13,290 bases of DNA, from positions 1 through 13,290 of the forward strand of contig JAPPNT010000224.1 of the NCBI GenBank assembly GCA_028873745.1, given 5' to 3'. The translations under genes were made by a program, and so were the position numbers. The notes under the pieces were generated by a model, which saw only the letters and a list, made by a program, of their open reading frames with translations, was not told the origin of the DNA and searched no databases. Positions 13,258 through 13,290 of this stretch are shown piece after piece (position 1 is the first letter of the stretch; each line of letters begins with the position of its first letter). Source of the stretch: Chloroflexota bacterium. Its GTDB lineage: Bacteria > Chloroflexota > Dehalococcoidia > Lucifugimonadales > UBA1127.

Positions 13258-13290
13258 GGGGGGGCCCCCCCCCCCCCCGCCCCGGGGGGG
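13258..13290. other. Terminal poly-G/poly-C low-complexity stretch, probable assembly artefact
   Basis: The last 33 bases are almost only runs of G, then C, then G. Nothing like this occurs elsewhere in the window, and it coincides with the sequence end, so it is more likely contig-edge error than real DNA. Confidence 0.6.

Noticed and set aside
13261..13290. Poly-C/poly-G end as a G-quadruplex or biological repeat
   Set aside because: It occurs exactly at the sequence end, where assembly error is the simpler explanation.

Overview
The window is GC-rich bacterial DNA with compact genes, good Shine-Dalgarno sites and short intergenic repeats. A long Pro/Thr/Ala linker rich in PTATP-like units in a secreted protein, together with Rieske oxygenase and MmgE/PrpD genes, suggests a Chloroflexota genome, perhaps a Dehalococcoidia/SAR202-type MAG. 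That placement is inference, since no rRNA or other phylogenetic marker is present. The far right end runs into a poly-C/poly-G stretch that looks like an assembly edge.

Layout, left to right. (1) The 3' end of a Rieske ring-hydroxylating oxygenase (+) faces a strong bidirectional hairpin terminator and dispersed-repeat fragments. (2) A minus-strand metal pair follows: an 84-aa His/Cys octapeptide-repeat protein, then a CDF cation exporter with about 36 His in its first 80 residues. Their promoter region carries five TTGATACAA-like motifs. (3) On the plus strand, 2416-3843 is best read as ONE gene interrupted by two in-frame UGA codons. Each UGA falls exactly where the first Cys of a thioredoxin-fold WCxxC motif should be, and each is followed at once by a hairpin suited to be a bacterial SECIS. 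It is therefore predicted to be a tandem-domain, two-selenocysteine lipoprotein oxidoreductase; a standard gene caller would break it into three fragments. (4) A minus-strand MmgE/PrpD protein is followed by a hairpin-rich intergenic region. (5) A minus-strand S9 prolyl-oligopeptidase-type peptidase is divergent from a plus-strand ATP-grasp protein. (6) Three minus-strand genes follow: an MgtE magnesium transporter; a YihY/BrkB membrane protein with a long repeat-built N-terminal extension; and a separate protein made almost entirely of twelve gapless 22-residue repeats. The repeat array of the YihY protein matches that of the free-standing protein repeat by repeat, so the two are paralogous in that region.

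The two most notable systems are the double-UGA thioredoxin-like selenoprotein, whose two hairpins differ by a compensatory base-pair change, and the 22-residue repeat family found both alone and fused to a BrkB membrane domain. UGA also works as an ordinary stop here (ATP-grasp gene, YihY gene), so genome-wide UGA reassignment does not explain the first case. No selA/B/C/D gene lies in the window.
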